Assembly (NCBI GenBank): GCA_017505675.1 | Contig: JAFVOV010000058.1 | Span: 1 to 18,866, forward strand | Length of the DNA: 18,866 nt | Direction of reading: 5' to 3' | Origin: Clostridia bacterium | GTDB lineage: Bacteria > Bacillota > Clostridia > Christensenellales > Borkfalkiaceae | In this document: positions 1 through 6,253 of the stretch, piece after piece | Layout of the letters: each line of letters begins with the position of its first letter | How positions within the stretch are numbered: position 1 is the stretch's first letter | The notes under the pieces: generated by a model | Seen by the model: only the letters and a program-made list of their open reading frames with translations | Database searches by the model: none | Told to the model about the DNA's origin: nothing | Program-made: the position numbers and the translations under genes

Positions 1-651
1 GGGCTTAAATTCGCTTTTTGGATTTTTAAGTTTGTTTTTTCTTAAAAAGAAAACTATCGTAGCAATGGTAAAAGAAAATATATACGATATTAAAACGGCA
101 ATGCCTGCTCTAAAAGCGCCTTGGTAAACGTCAGTAGCGCGGTTGATTAAAATTATGCCGACTATTATCATACAAATTTCTTCTAAAAGTTCAATCACGC
201 TATAAGGCAGAAAATCTTTATCACCCCAAAATACTCCGCGCATAACGGAGTAAATTGAAGTAAAAATTAAACCGGGCAGTACTATTAAAAATATACTCAT
301 ACACCGCTCGTCTGCAAAAATAAAACTAAAATTTTTATTTAGAATAAAAAATATAGCGCATACGGGTACTGCTACGAAAAACGTGAAAGAAAGCCCCGCC
401 GTTATAACTTTTTGCGCGCGTTCGGGCTTGTTTTCCGCGCGGTACTTGGTCATAAGGCGTGAAACCGTTATAGGCGTGCCTGAACAGGTTAAAGTGAGAA
501 GTAGCGCGAATACTGATAGCGCCACTTGATAAATCCCCATACCTTCAGAGCCTATGGAGCGTGATAAATAAATTCTATATAAAAAACCTAAAAATTTTTC
601 GCAAACGGAAAAAACCGTTACTATTGCTACCGTTTTAACAAATCTACGCAA
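1..651 (-). CDS. SpoVB/MATE-type lipid-linked oligosaccharide flippase, N-terminal part (partial at window start)
   Basis: Reading the minus strand gives an open frame that runs off the window, so only the first ~215 residues are present. The N-terminus (RRFVKTVAIVTVFSVCEKFL, then GFLYRIYLSRSIGSEGMGIY) matches the start of the SpoVB / polysaccharide-flippase branch of the MOP superfamily. Several hydrophobic segments follow (for example around ALSVFALLLTL, AGLSFTFFVAVPVCAIFFI, MSIFLIVLPGLIF and the last AVLISYIFSFTIATIVFFL). Family members move lipid-linked cell-wall or polysaccharide precursors across the membrane; SpoVB acts in spore cortex formation. Start choice: an in-frame ATG at 669 has no Shine-Dalgarno. 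A TTG at 651 has GGAGGG (663-658) six bases upstream and aligns better with the family, so I chose it. It is divergent from the LysM gene with a short shared promoter region. Family assignment is solid; the substrate is not known. Confidence 0.85.
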   Translation of the reverse strand, partial: MRRFVKTVAIVTVFSVCEKFLGFLYRIYLSRSIGSEGMGIYQVALSVFALLLTLTCSGTPITVSRLMTKYRAENKPERAQKVITAGLSFTFFVAVPVCAIFFILNKNFSFIFADERCMSIFLIVLPGLIFTSIYSVMRGVFWGDKDFLPYSVIELLEEICMIIVGIILINRATDVYQGAFRAGIAVLISYIFSFTIATIVFFLRKNKLKNPKSEFKP

Positions 652-699
652 AAACAGCCCTCCGAACATAATCTAAAAATATTCTATTCGGATTTTTTT

Positions 700-716
700 A
701 TAAATATAATAATCGT
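700..716 (+). promoter_or_regulatory. -10 box of the LysM gene, probably giving a leaderless mRNA
   Basis: A perfect TATAAT sits at 705-710, only six bases before the ATG at 717. Transcription would therefore begin at or next to the start codon. No Shine-Dalgarno lies between them. No good -35 is visible about 17 bases upstream, so this is a moderate call. Confidence 0.45.
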
Positions 717-998
717 ATGAAAAAGTTTTTCTATAGAGTAACCGAAAATGACACCGCTTTATCGGTTGCGCAAAAATTCAACGTATCCGTTTGTAAACTT
801 ATTAAAGATAATAATCTTTCTGGGGAAATAGAAGCGGGGGATTTATTATTTATTGAACAAAACGATAAAACGCTGTATAAAGTTAAACCGACGGATACGC
901 TAAAAACACTTGCGGAAAAATTCAATAAAAAAGAGAGCGATATTTTAGAAGAAAACGGCGTGCCGTATATTTTTTGCGGACTTATAATTTCTATTTAA
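717..998 (+). CDS. Small two-LysM-domain protein
   Basis: A 93-residue protein made almost wholly of two LysM modules: residues ~4-47 (YRVTENDTALSVAQKFNVS...) and ~53-93 (YKVKPTDTLKTLAEKFNKKE...). Each has the typical beta-alpha-alpha-beta pattern with the conserved asparagine in the middle (DNNL, EENG). LysM binds GlcNAc-containing glycans such as peptidoglycan. There is no signal peptide and no catalytic domain, so export is not evident. In sporulating Clostridia, LysM proteins without signal peptides can act from the mother cell on the spore coat or cortex, and the divergent SpoVB-like flippase would fit that; this is inference. The second module is short at its C-terminus (FCGLIISI) but ends with the expected G-L-x-I pattern, so the gene looks complete. 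No ribosome binding site is seen. Confidence 0.75.
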   Translation: MKKFFYRVTENDTALSVAQKFNVSVCKLIKDNNLSGEIEAGDLLFIEQNDKTLYKVKPTDTLKTLAEKFNKKESDILEENGVPYIFCGLIISI

Positions 999-1015
999 AA
1001 ATCTCTTAAAAACAC

Positions 1016-1055
1016 TTGACAACTTGTTTCTTTATATGATATCATTTTGATATCA
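1016..1055 (+). promoter_or_regulatory. Promoter with tandem TGATATCA palindromes (operator candidate) for the SPFH operon
   Basis: TTGACA (1016-1021) is followed after 18 bases by TATCAT (1040-1045). The 8-bp palindrome TGATATCA occurs twice, at 1037-1044 and 1048-1055, centres 11 bp apart, overlapping the -10 and the presumed transcription start. Two identical sites one helical turn apart over a -10 box is a classic repressor layout. The second gene of the operon encodes a ribbon-helix-helix protein, which could be the ligand. Confidence 0.65.
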
Positions 1056-1073
1056 AACAGAAAGGAGCAAATT

Positions 1074-2090
1074 ATGCAAGAAAAAGTTTTAAGTAAAAAA
1101 TATGGTATGCCCGTGCTTATTATAACCGCGCTATTATATTTAGCGTCGTTTATAGGTGTTATTTTTGGCGGTATGATGATGGAAAGTTCAGAAAATCCAA
1201 ATTCTACGTTATTTATAGTATCTATAATTTGGTTTTGTATCGGTTGGTTGCCGTTTATGGGGCTTAAAGTATTAAAACCGCAAGAAGCGTTGGTTTTAAC
1301 CCTTTTCGGTAAGTATTACGGAACGCTAAAAGGCGACGGGTTTTATTTTGTAAATCCGTTCTGCGTAAGCGTAAACCCTGCGGCTAAAACAAAACTTAAC
1401 CAAAGTGGCGATGTAAACGGAGGAACTTCGGCTATTAAAGCGCCAAGCGCAAACGGGGTGGATAAAAACGCGTCCGTTAATAAAATATCATTAAAGATTA
1501 TGACCTTAAATAATAATAGGCAAAAGATTAACGACTGCCTTGGTAACCCTATTGAAATAGGTATTGCCGTTATGTGGAAGGTAGTTGATACGGCAAAAGC
1601 GGTGTTTAACGTAGATAATTATAAAGAGTATCTTTCTTTGCAATGTGATAGCGCTTTAAGAAATATAGTTAGAATTTACCCTTATGACGTAGCGCCTAAC
1701 GTAGATACCACCGGTGACGGCTTGGCGGATGAAGGCAGTTTGCGCGGTTCAAGTGAGGTGGTTGCGTCAAGAATTCGCGGTGAAATTCAAGAACGCGTAA
1801 AGGAAGCGGGTATTGAAGTTTTAGAAGCGCGCATAACTTATCTTGCTTACGCGCCGGAAATTGCGGCGGTAATGCTACAAAGGCAACAGGCATCTGCTAT
1901 TATTGATGCAAGAAAGATGATAGTAGACGGCGCTGTAGGTATGGTTGAAATGGCGCTTGAACGCTTAAACGAAAGCGGAATGGTTCAACTTGATGAAGAA
2001 AGAAAGGCGGCTATGGTTAGCAATCTTTTAGTTGTGCTTTGCGGTAATCACGACGCTCAACCCGTAGTAAATTCTGGAAGTTTATATTGA
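1074..2090 (+). CDS. SPFH/Band 7 domain membrane protein
   Basis: A 338-residue protein with two N-terminal membrane spans (IITALLYLASFIGVIFGGMM and LFIVSIIWFCIGWLPFMGL) followed by an SPFH/Band 7 domain (from LKPQEALVLTLFGKYYGTLK through the AVMWKVVDTAKAVFNVDNY core to the helical tail ARKMIVDGAVGMVEMALERL). SPFH proteins (flotillin, stomatin, prohibitin families) form large membrane-bound oligomers linked to membrane microdomains or protease regulation; the exact role of this subgroup is unknown. The start ATG 1074 is fixed by AGGAG at 1063-1067; an upstream in-frame TTG at 1047 lies in the operator and is rejected. A Ca-binding-like loop (DTTGDGLADE, from about residue 211) sits where this subgroup has a variable insert. 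Two bases separate it from the next gene's ATG, so the two are co-transcribed and probably translationally coupled. Confidence 0.88.
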   Translation: MQEKVLSKKYGMPVLIITALLYLASFIGVIFGGMMMESSENPNSTLFIVSIIWFCIGWLPFMGLKVLKPQEALVLTLFGKYYGTLKGDGFYFVNPFCVSVNPAAKTKLNQSGDVNGGTSAIKAPSANGVDKNASVNKISLKIMTLNNNRQKINDCLGNPIEIGIAVMWKVVDTAKAVFNVDNYKEYLSLQCDSALRNIVRIYPYDVAPNVDTTGDGLADEGSLRGSSEVVASRIRGEIQERVKEAGIEVLEARITYLAYAPEIAAVMLQRQQASAIIDARKMIVDGAVGMVEMALERLNESGMVQLDEERKAAMVSNLLVVLCGNHDAQPVVNSGSLY

Positions 2091-2091
2091 T

Positions 2092-2295
2092 ATGAACGAT
2101 AACGGCAAAAAACAAATACCGTTACGCGTTTCGGAAAAACTTTTTAACGCCATTGCCGCGTGGGCGGAAGACGATTTCCGTTCGATTAACGGTCAGATAG
2201 AATATCTTTTAACCGAATGTGTTAAGCAAAGAAAGAAGAACGGTAAATACGTCGGTGAAGAAATTGATAAACCATTAGATATTACTCTAAAATAA
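2092..2295 (+). CDS. Arc-like ribbon-helix-helix DNA-binding protein
   Basis: A 67-residue protein. Residues ~7-50 fit the ribbon-helix-helix fold: a short strand with alternating polar residues (KQIPLRVSEKLF), helix 1 (LFNAIAAWAEDDF) and helix 2 after the RSINGQIEYLL turn, typical of Arc/MetJ/CopG relatives. Such dimers insert the beta ribbon in the major groove of short, tandem operators. It starts one base after the SPFH stop and has no Shine-Dalgarno of its own, suggesting coupling. Autoregulation through the TGATATCA pair upstream of the operon is a reasonable inference. An antitoxin role is the usual alternative for this fold, but no toxin-like gene is adjacent. The operon ends at the hairpin just downstream. 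Confidence 0.75.
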   Translation: MNDNGKKQIPLRVSEKLFNAIAAWAEDDFRSINGQIEYLLTECVKQRKKNGKYVGEEIDKPLDITLK

Positions 2296-2300
2296 AAAAT

Positions 2301-2323
2301 CCCCGCGCTAGATTAGCGCGGGG
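2301..2323. terminator. Bidirectional intrinsic terminator between convergent operons
   Basis: A perfect 10-bp stem CCCCGCGCTA / TAGCGCGGGG with a GAT loop. It is preceded by an A-run and followed by TTAAATTTTTATCTTTT, so it can stop the SPFH operon on the plus strand and the tRNA synthetase gene on the minus strand. Confidence 0.9.
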
Positions 2324-2339
2324 TTAAATTTTTATCTTT

Positions 2340-3677
2340 TTACGGAGTTACGCGGTTAATGTCACGCGGGAACATTGTAGTTTCTCTTACGTTCTTTGCG
2401 CCGAGTAGGTGCATGGTAAGGCGTTCTAAACCAAGACCTAAACCGCCGTGCGGTGGAGCGCCGTATTTGTGGAGCATAAGGTAGGTTTCAAAAAGCGACG
2501 GGTCCATACCGAGTTTTTCCATTTTAGCAACTTGTTCGTTATAATCGTGTATACGCTGACCGCCAGAAGTAATTTCAAGCCCCCTGAAAAGCAAGTCGAA
2601 AGAAAGGGTATATTCGGGGTCGTTGGGGTCGTCCATAGTATAGAACGGGCGTTTCTTTGACGGGTAGTGGGTTATAAAAATAAAGTCGCTACCGAGTTCT
2701 TTTTTAGCGTATTTTCCAAGCAATTCTTCTTCCGCAGGGTCAAAGTCTTTCATATCTTGCGGTTTATACTTAAACTTTTTCATAAGAAGTTCTTTTGCGT
2801 CCATAAATTTCATAACGGGAACTTCGTTAATTTCAGGTATGTCTGCGTGCAAAAGTTCAACTTCGTCTTTATATTCCGTTTTAAGTAAGTTCATTATATA
2901 TTTGAGCGCACCGACTTCGGTGTTCATAATGTCTTCAAAGCCGTTGATAAAGCCCATTTCAAGGTCCATTGAAGTATATTCGTTAAGATGGCGTGAAGTA
3001 TCGTGATGTTCTGCGCGGAAAACGGGCGCAATTTCAAATACGCGTTCAAACACGCCTACTAAAGATTGTTTGTAAAGTTGGGGTGATTGAGCAAGGAAAA
3101 CTTGTTTTCCAAAATAATCTAACTTAAAAATATTCGTTCCGCCTTCTGCGCCAGCAAAAACGATTTTTGGCGAACGGATTTCAGTAAAGTTATTTTTAAG
3201 TAAATATTCTCTAAACCCTCTTGCAATGCCTTCTTGAAGTTTAAATATAGCGCGTTCTTTGGGGTTGCGCATAGAAACGGGGCGAAGGTCTAAAACGGTA
3301 GAAAGTTGAATATTATCAAGTTGTTTTTTATTTATAACGATAGGTAAGCCTTCCGCAGGGAGCGAAAGAATAACTATATCGTGAATTTGCAATTCATATC
3401 TGTCGTTGCCTTTAGCGTCTTTACTAGAAACTACTTTACCCGTTACCTTAACGCACGCTTCTTCGCAAATTTTTTCATCCCAACGATAGTCGGAAAATTC
3501 AGGCGCGTAAACGCATTGAATAGTATCGCGCGCAGTTCTGATGATTACGAATGAAAAGCCAGTCATTTCGCGTATGCGGTGAACGTAGCCTTGAATAGTT
3601 ACTATTTGGTTATCGTAGTTTTTGAAGTCGCAAAATGCAACCGTACCGGATTGAACCGTTCCGTTAATTTTGTCCAT
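2340..3677 (-). CDS. aspS: Aspartyl-tRNA synthetase, archaeal/eukaryal type (likely non-discriminating)
   Basis: A 445-residue class IIb synthetase that charges tRNA with aspartate in the cytoplasm. It has an N-terminal OB-fold anticodon-binding domain (~20-105), then the class II core: motif 2 near 219-241 (VFRAEHHDTSRHLNEYTSMD) and motif 3 near the end (GGLGLGLERLTMHLL). The terminus FPRDINRVTP is the AspRS signature; AsnRS ends differently. The bacterial-type GAD insertion is absent and the length is ~150 residues below bacterial AspRS, so this is the archaeal type. A histidine in the OB-fold loop (GYVHRIREM, residue ~33) sits at about the position where discriminating archaeal enzymes carry tryptophan. 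That hints at charging tRNA-Asn as well, for later amidation by GatCAB; this needs alignment. AGGAG (3689-3685) precedes the ATG. Asparaginyl-tRNA synthetase is the main alternative. Confidence 0.88.
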   Translation of the reverse strand: MDKINGTVQSGTVAFCDFKNYDNQIVTIQGYVHRIREMTGFSFVIIRTARDTIQCVYAPEFSDYRWDEKICEEACVKVTGKVVSSKDAKGNDRYELQIHDIVILSLPAEGLPIVINKKQLDNIQLSTVLDLRPVSMRNPKERAIFKLQEGIARGFREYLLKNNFTEIRSPKIVFAGAEGGTNIFKLDYFGKQVFLAQSPQLYKQSLVGVFERVFEIAPVFRAEHHDTSRHLNEYTSMDLEMGFINGFEDIMNTEVGALKYIMNLLKTEYKDEVELLHADIPEINEVPVMKFMDAKELLMKKFKYKPQDMKDFDPAEEELLGKYAKKELGSDFIFITHYPSKKRPFYTMDDPNDPEYTLSFDLLFRGLEITSGGQRIHDYNEQVAKMEKLGMDPSLFETYLMLHKYGAPPHGGLGLGLERLTMHLLGAKNVRETTMFPRDINRVTP

Positions 3678-3719
3678 AACTTTTCTCCTAGAATAATAAT
3701 ATCGGTAAATAACAATAAC

Positions 3720-3749
3720 ATAATATCACTATTTTGGTTTATAAATCAA
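3720..3749 (-). promoter_or_regulatory. Sigma-A-type promoter of the AspRS gene
   Basis: On the minus strand TTGATT (3749-3744) is followed after 18 bases by TATTAT (3725-3720), with a TG one base before the -10 (extended -10). The leader to the ATG would be about 36 nt. That is too short for a T-box, and no T-box conserved sequence is seen upstream of this gene. Confidence 0.6.
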
Positions 3750-3874
3750 GCGAATTTAGTCAAGTTTTTTTATTTTAAGGGGTAATTAAGCGTAAAATTA
3801 GTTAAAAATCGTTTGTCTAAAATTATTAAATGTGTTAATATAAATATAATCGGTTAATATACCGTTTATAAAAG

Positions 3875-3894
3875 TTTTGTATAATTATACAAAA
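3875..3894 (+). promoter_or_regulatory. Perfect 20-bp palindrome over the -10 box of the DegV gene
   Basis: TTTTGTATAATTATACAAAA is its own reverse complement and contains the TATAAT -10 box at 3880-3885, 36 bases before the ATG. No good -35 is found 16-18 bases upstream. A second possible promoter lies further up (TTGTCT 3813-3818, 17 bases, TAATAT 3836-3841 with extended TG). The palindrome is a good candidate for a dimeric repressor site; an AT-rich coincidence is possible but a 20-bp perfect match is long. Confidence 0.5.
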
Positions 3895-3921
3895 TACGTT
3901 TTGTAAGGAGATTTTTACTTT

Positions 3922-4773
3922 ATGAAGATTGCTGTTTCCGTTGAATCGACTAATGACTTAACCAAAGAACTTCTTGAAAAATATGATATTAAGGTTATAC
4001 CTTATCACATAACGCTTGGCAATGAAACTTTTAAGGACGGCGAACGCTCAACTCAAGAACTTTTTGAATACGTTGATAAAAACGGTACGCTACCCAAAAC
4101 CAACGCTATTAACGAATACGAATATACTGAATATTTTGAAAACCTTAAAAAAGATTACGACGCAGTCGTTCACGTTGCGCTATCTAGTGGGCTATCGTCT
4201 TCTTGCAATAACGCTATGCGCGCTGCAAAAGAACTTAAAAACGTTTACGTGGTTGACAGTTTAAGCCTTTCAACGGGTATAGGCTTACTTGCTATTTACG
4301 CAAGGGAACTTGTTAACGACGGTTTTGCGCCGGCGGACGTTGCAAAAAAGGTTGCTGATAGGGTTGATAAACTTCAAGTAAGTTTCGTTGTAGAACGCCT
4401 TGATTATTTGTATAAAGGCGGAAGATGCAACGCAATGGCGTTACTTGGCGCAAATCTTCTTAAAATTCGCCCAAGAATAGTCGTTAAAGACGGTAAGATG
4501 GGTTCTGATAAAAAATATCGTGGCGCAATGGATAAAGTCATTGCAAAATATTGCATGGAAACTTTAGATGAGTTTGATACGCCTGACCTTGACAAAGTGT
4601 TTATAACTTACACTTCCGCAACGCCTGAAATGGTTGCTGCGGCAAGAGCGGCGCTAACCGACGCAGGCTTTAAAAATATTTACGAATCTTTTGCAGGTTG
4701 CACTATTGCAAGCCATTGCGGTGGAAATACGCTCGGTATTTTATATTTTAACGATGGGAAATCTAATTTATAA
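3922..4773 (+). CDS. DegV family fatty-acid-binding protein (FakB-like)
   Basis: A 283-residue DegV protein, the usual family length. The N-terminal Rossmann-like half begins MKIAVSVESTNDL. The conserved S-S-G-L-S-S segment at 88-93 and the C-terminal ASHCGGNTLGIL (H265), which usually reads HxGPG, are the residues that hold the fatty-acid carboxylate in FakB proteins. A third family mark is FVVERLDYLYKGGR (155-168). FakB proteins present exogenous fatty acids to the kinase FakA for phospholipid synthesis; no fakA is in the window. AAGGAG (3905-3910) lies 11 bases before the ATG. The next gene follows after 36 bases with no terminator, so they probably form an operon. The GPG-to-GGN change in the carboxylate-binding loop is a mild oddity. 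Confidence 0.9.
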   Translation: MKIAVSVESTNDLTKELLEKYDIKVIPYHITLGNETFKDGERSTQELFEYVDKNGTLPKTNAINEYEYTEYFENLKKDYDAVVHVALSSGLSSSCNNAMRAAKELKNVYVVDSLSLSTGIGLLAIYARELVNDGFAPADVAKKVADRVDKLQVSFVVERLDYLYKGGRCNAMALLGANLLKIRPRIVVKDGKMGSDKKYRGAMDKVIAKYCMETLDEFDTPDLDKVFITYTSATPEMVAAARAALTDAGFKNIYESFAGCTIASHCGGNTLGILYFNDGKSNL

Positions 4774-4809
4774 TTTTTTAGCATAAAATATACTTGAAGG
4801 AGAAAAAGT

Positions 4810-5997
4810 ATGGAAAAAATCGTACAACTTATTGAAAGTGTCGGCGCGAAGGTCGGCGGTTTACTTAAACTTAATTTTGACGCTCTTTATATCGGTATTG
4901 CGTGCATTGCTTTAGCGCTCATTATTTTAGTTTTAATTATCGTTATCATTGCAGTTTCTTGCAAAAAAAGAAAGAAGAAAAAGGCTGCAAAAGTGGTTGC
5001 TGAAAAGCCCGTGGTTAAAGATGAACAACCTACGCCTGTAGAACCTGCTAAAGCGGAAGAACAACCCGCAACTGAAGAAGTTAAAGTAGAAACCCCCGTT
5101 GCTACTGAAACGGTAAAGGAAGAAGAAAAGGAAGAAAAAGTAGAAGTTAAAGAAGAAACGGTAACGCCCGTAGTGGAAAAAGAAAAACCCGTTCAAAAAC
5201 CTGCTCCCGATAAAAAACCTGCAGTTAAAAAGAGCGCGCCTAATAAAACTAAAGCAGAACCGAAAGTGGAAAAAGCGCCCGCTAAAAAACTTAATGGCAA
5301 ATGGTCGGTTGAAATTAAAGGCGCAGGCGAATATATTTCTAAACTTTCCGCATCTAACGGTGAAGTTATGTTGAGTAGTGAAATTTATACTACTGAAGAA
5401 GGCGCAAGAAACGGTATCGCTACCATTATTAAAGGCGTTGAAACGGGTAACTTTGTAATTTATCAAGATAAAAATAAAAATTATTACTATAAACTTAAAA
5501 CCGCAGGTAATAGGTTGCTTTGCGTTGGTGAAATTTATAAATCTAAAGAACAATGCTTAAAGGCTGTTGAGTCAGTTAAGAGAATTGCAAAAGATTCTTT
5601 GGTTATGAACGAACTTGTTGAAGGCGCTAAATACGCTGAATACACCCCCGCGCCTATCGAAAGCAAAGGTATGCGTGGTAAATGGCGCATTGAAAAGACT
5701 GAAGAAGGTAAATTCACCGCGCGCCTTTACGCAAATAACGGTCAACTTATGCTCGCAACGGAAGAAGTTGCTTTGGAAAAGAGCGCTAAAAACGCGATTG
5801 AATCGGTTAAAAAGAATTCTGCTGAAGGTAACTTTATTATCGACCACGATAAGTTCGGAAGATTTTATTATAAATTGCGCAACGCTCAAAAATCAGTTAT
5901 CTGCATAGGCGAAGCGTACGATACTTTAGAATCTTGCACAAGCGCTATCGAATCAGTTCGTCGTTTTGCGGCTAACGCAGTTATGGTTGAAGAATAA
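4810..5997 (+). CDS. Membrane-anchored protein with four DUF1508 (YegP-like) units
   Basis: 395 residues. A single strong transmembrane helix at ~27-50 is followed by a basic stop-transfer run (CKKRKKKKAAK). Then comes a ~100-residue low-complexity linker rich in Lys, Glu, Pro and Val (60-160), and two copies of a ~105-residue module (163-267 and 290-394). Each module is itself a tandem of DUF1508 units: FxxxLxxxNGxxMLxxE...ARNGIxxI, then a GNFxIxxDKxxxYYYKL...CxGExY...C.xAIESVxR unit. YegP-type DUF1508 domains have a small alpha/beta fold with no firm biochemical role. By the positive-inside rule the basic C-terminal side, and so the repeats, would be cytoplasmic. AAGGAG (4797-4802) precedes the ATG. 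It probably shares a transcript with the DegV gene. Function unknown. Confidence 0.82.
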   Translation: MEKIVQLIESVGAKVGGLLKLNFDALYIGIACIALALIILVLIIVIIAVSCKKRKKKKAAKVVAEKPVVKDEQPTPVEPAKAEEQPATEEVKVETPVATETVKEEEKEEKVEVKEETVTPVVEKEKPVQKPAPDKKPAVKKSAPNKTKAEPKVEKAPAKKLNGKWSVEIKGAGEYISKLSASNGEVMLSSEIYTTEEGARNGIATIIKGVETGNFVIYQDKNKNYYYKLKTAGNRLLCVGEIYKSKEQCLKAVESVKRIAKDSLVMNELVEGAKYAEYTPAPIESKGMRGKWRIEKTEEGKFTARLYANNGQLMLATEEVALEKSAKNAIESVKKNSAEGNFIIDHDKFGRFYYKLRNAQKSVICIGEAYDTLESCTSAIESVRRFAANAVMVEE

Positions 5998-6024
5998 GGG
6001 AAAATATTTAAAAATTTTCCTTTC
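5998..6024 (+). terminator. Weak terminator-like hairpin after the DUF1508 gene
   Basis: GGGAAAAT (5998-6005) pairs with ATTTTCCT (6014-6021), loop of eight, followed by only a few T. The stem is AT-rich, so termination here may be partial and some transcription may run into the infC leader. Confidence 0.35.
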
Positions 6025-6030
6025 AAACGG

Positions 6031-6059
6031 TTGACAATACCGGTTAAATATTGTATTAT
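6031..6059 (+). promoter_or_regulatory. Sigma-A promoter of the infC-rpmI-rplT operon
   Basis: TTGACA (6031-6036), 17-base spacer, TATTAT (6054-6059). Transcription should begin near 6066, giving a leader of about 190 nt before the proposed infC start. Confidence 0.8.
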
Positions 6060-6065
6060 ATTAAG

Positions 6066-6253
6066 GCTTAAAGAAGAAGTGACCCTTCTCACCGACGGCA
6101 AAGGCTTGTTCGGTTCAATACTTTAATTCGGCTTATTATGCTGTATTTATTTGTATTTTTTGGGTTGCTTAAAATTGATAAGCAACCCGTTTTTTTATGG
6201 TAATTCAAGGGGCGTTCGCCTCGGTGAAAAATATTATTGAGAGGTATAAAACC
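6066..6253 (+). ncRNA. infC operon leader with intrinsic terminator (attenuator; L20-leader-like)
   Basis: A ~190-nt leader in the place where Firmicutes carry the L20-binding leader that lets ribosomal protein L20 repress infC-rpmI-rplT. It ends in a strong terminator: GGGTTGCTT (6162-6170) pairs with AAGCAACCC (6180-6188), followed by G and seven T (6190-6196). Upstream elements include ACCGA (6091-6095)/TCGGT (6110-6114). A 15-codon GTG frame (6079-6126) without a clear ribosome binding site is also present. I do not see a convincing complementary antiterminator by eye, so the trigger (L20, translation or other) is inferred from context rather than shown. Confidence 0.65.
6162..6196 (+). 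terminator. Leader terminator of the infC operon
   Basis: Perfect 9-bp stem with a 9-base loop followed by a seven-T run that stops exactly at an ATG (6197). It lies between the operon promoter and the IF3 coding region, so it must act as an attenuator. Confidence 0.85.

Noticed and set aside
3678..3920. T-box riboswitch upstream of the AspRS gene
   Set aside because: The promoter lies only about 36 nt before the start codon and no T-box sequence or antiterminator is visible.
4933..5553. Long minus-strand frame (206 codons) opposite the DUF1508 gene, rich in Phe and Arg
   Set aside because: It is the antisense of Lys/Glu-rich coding sequence, has no ribosome binding site and resembles no protein family.
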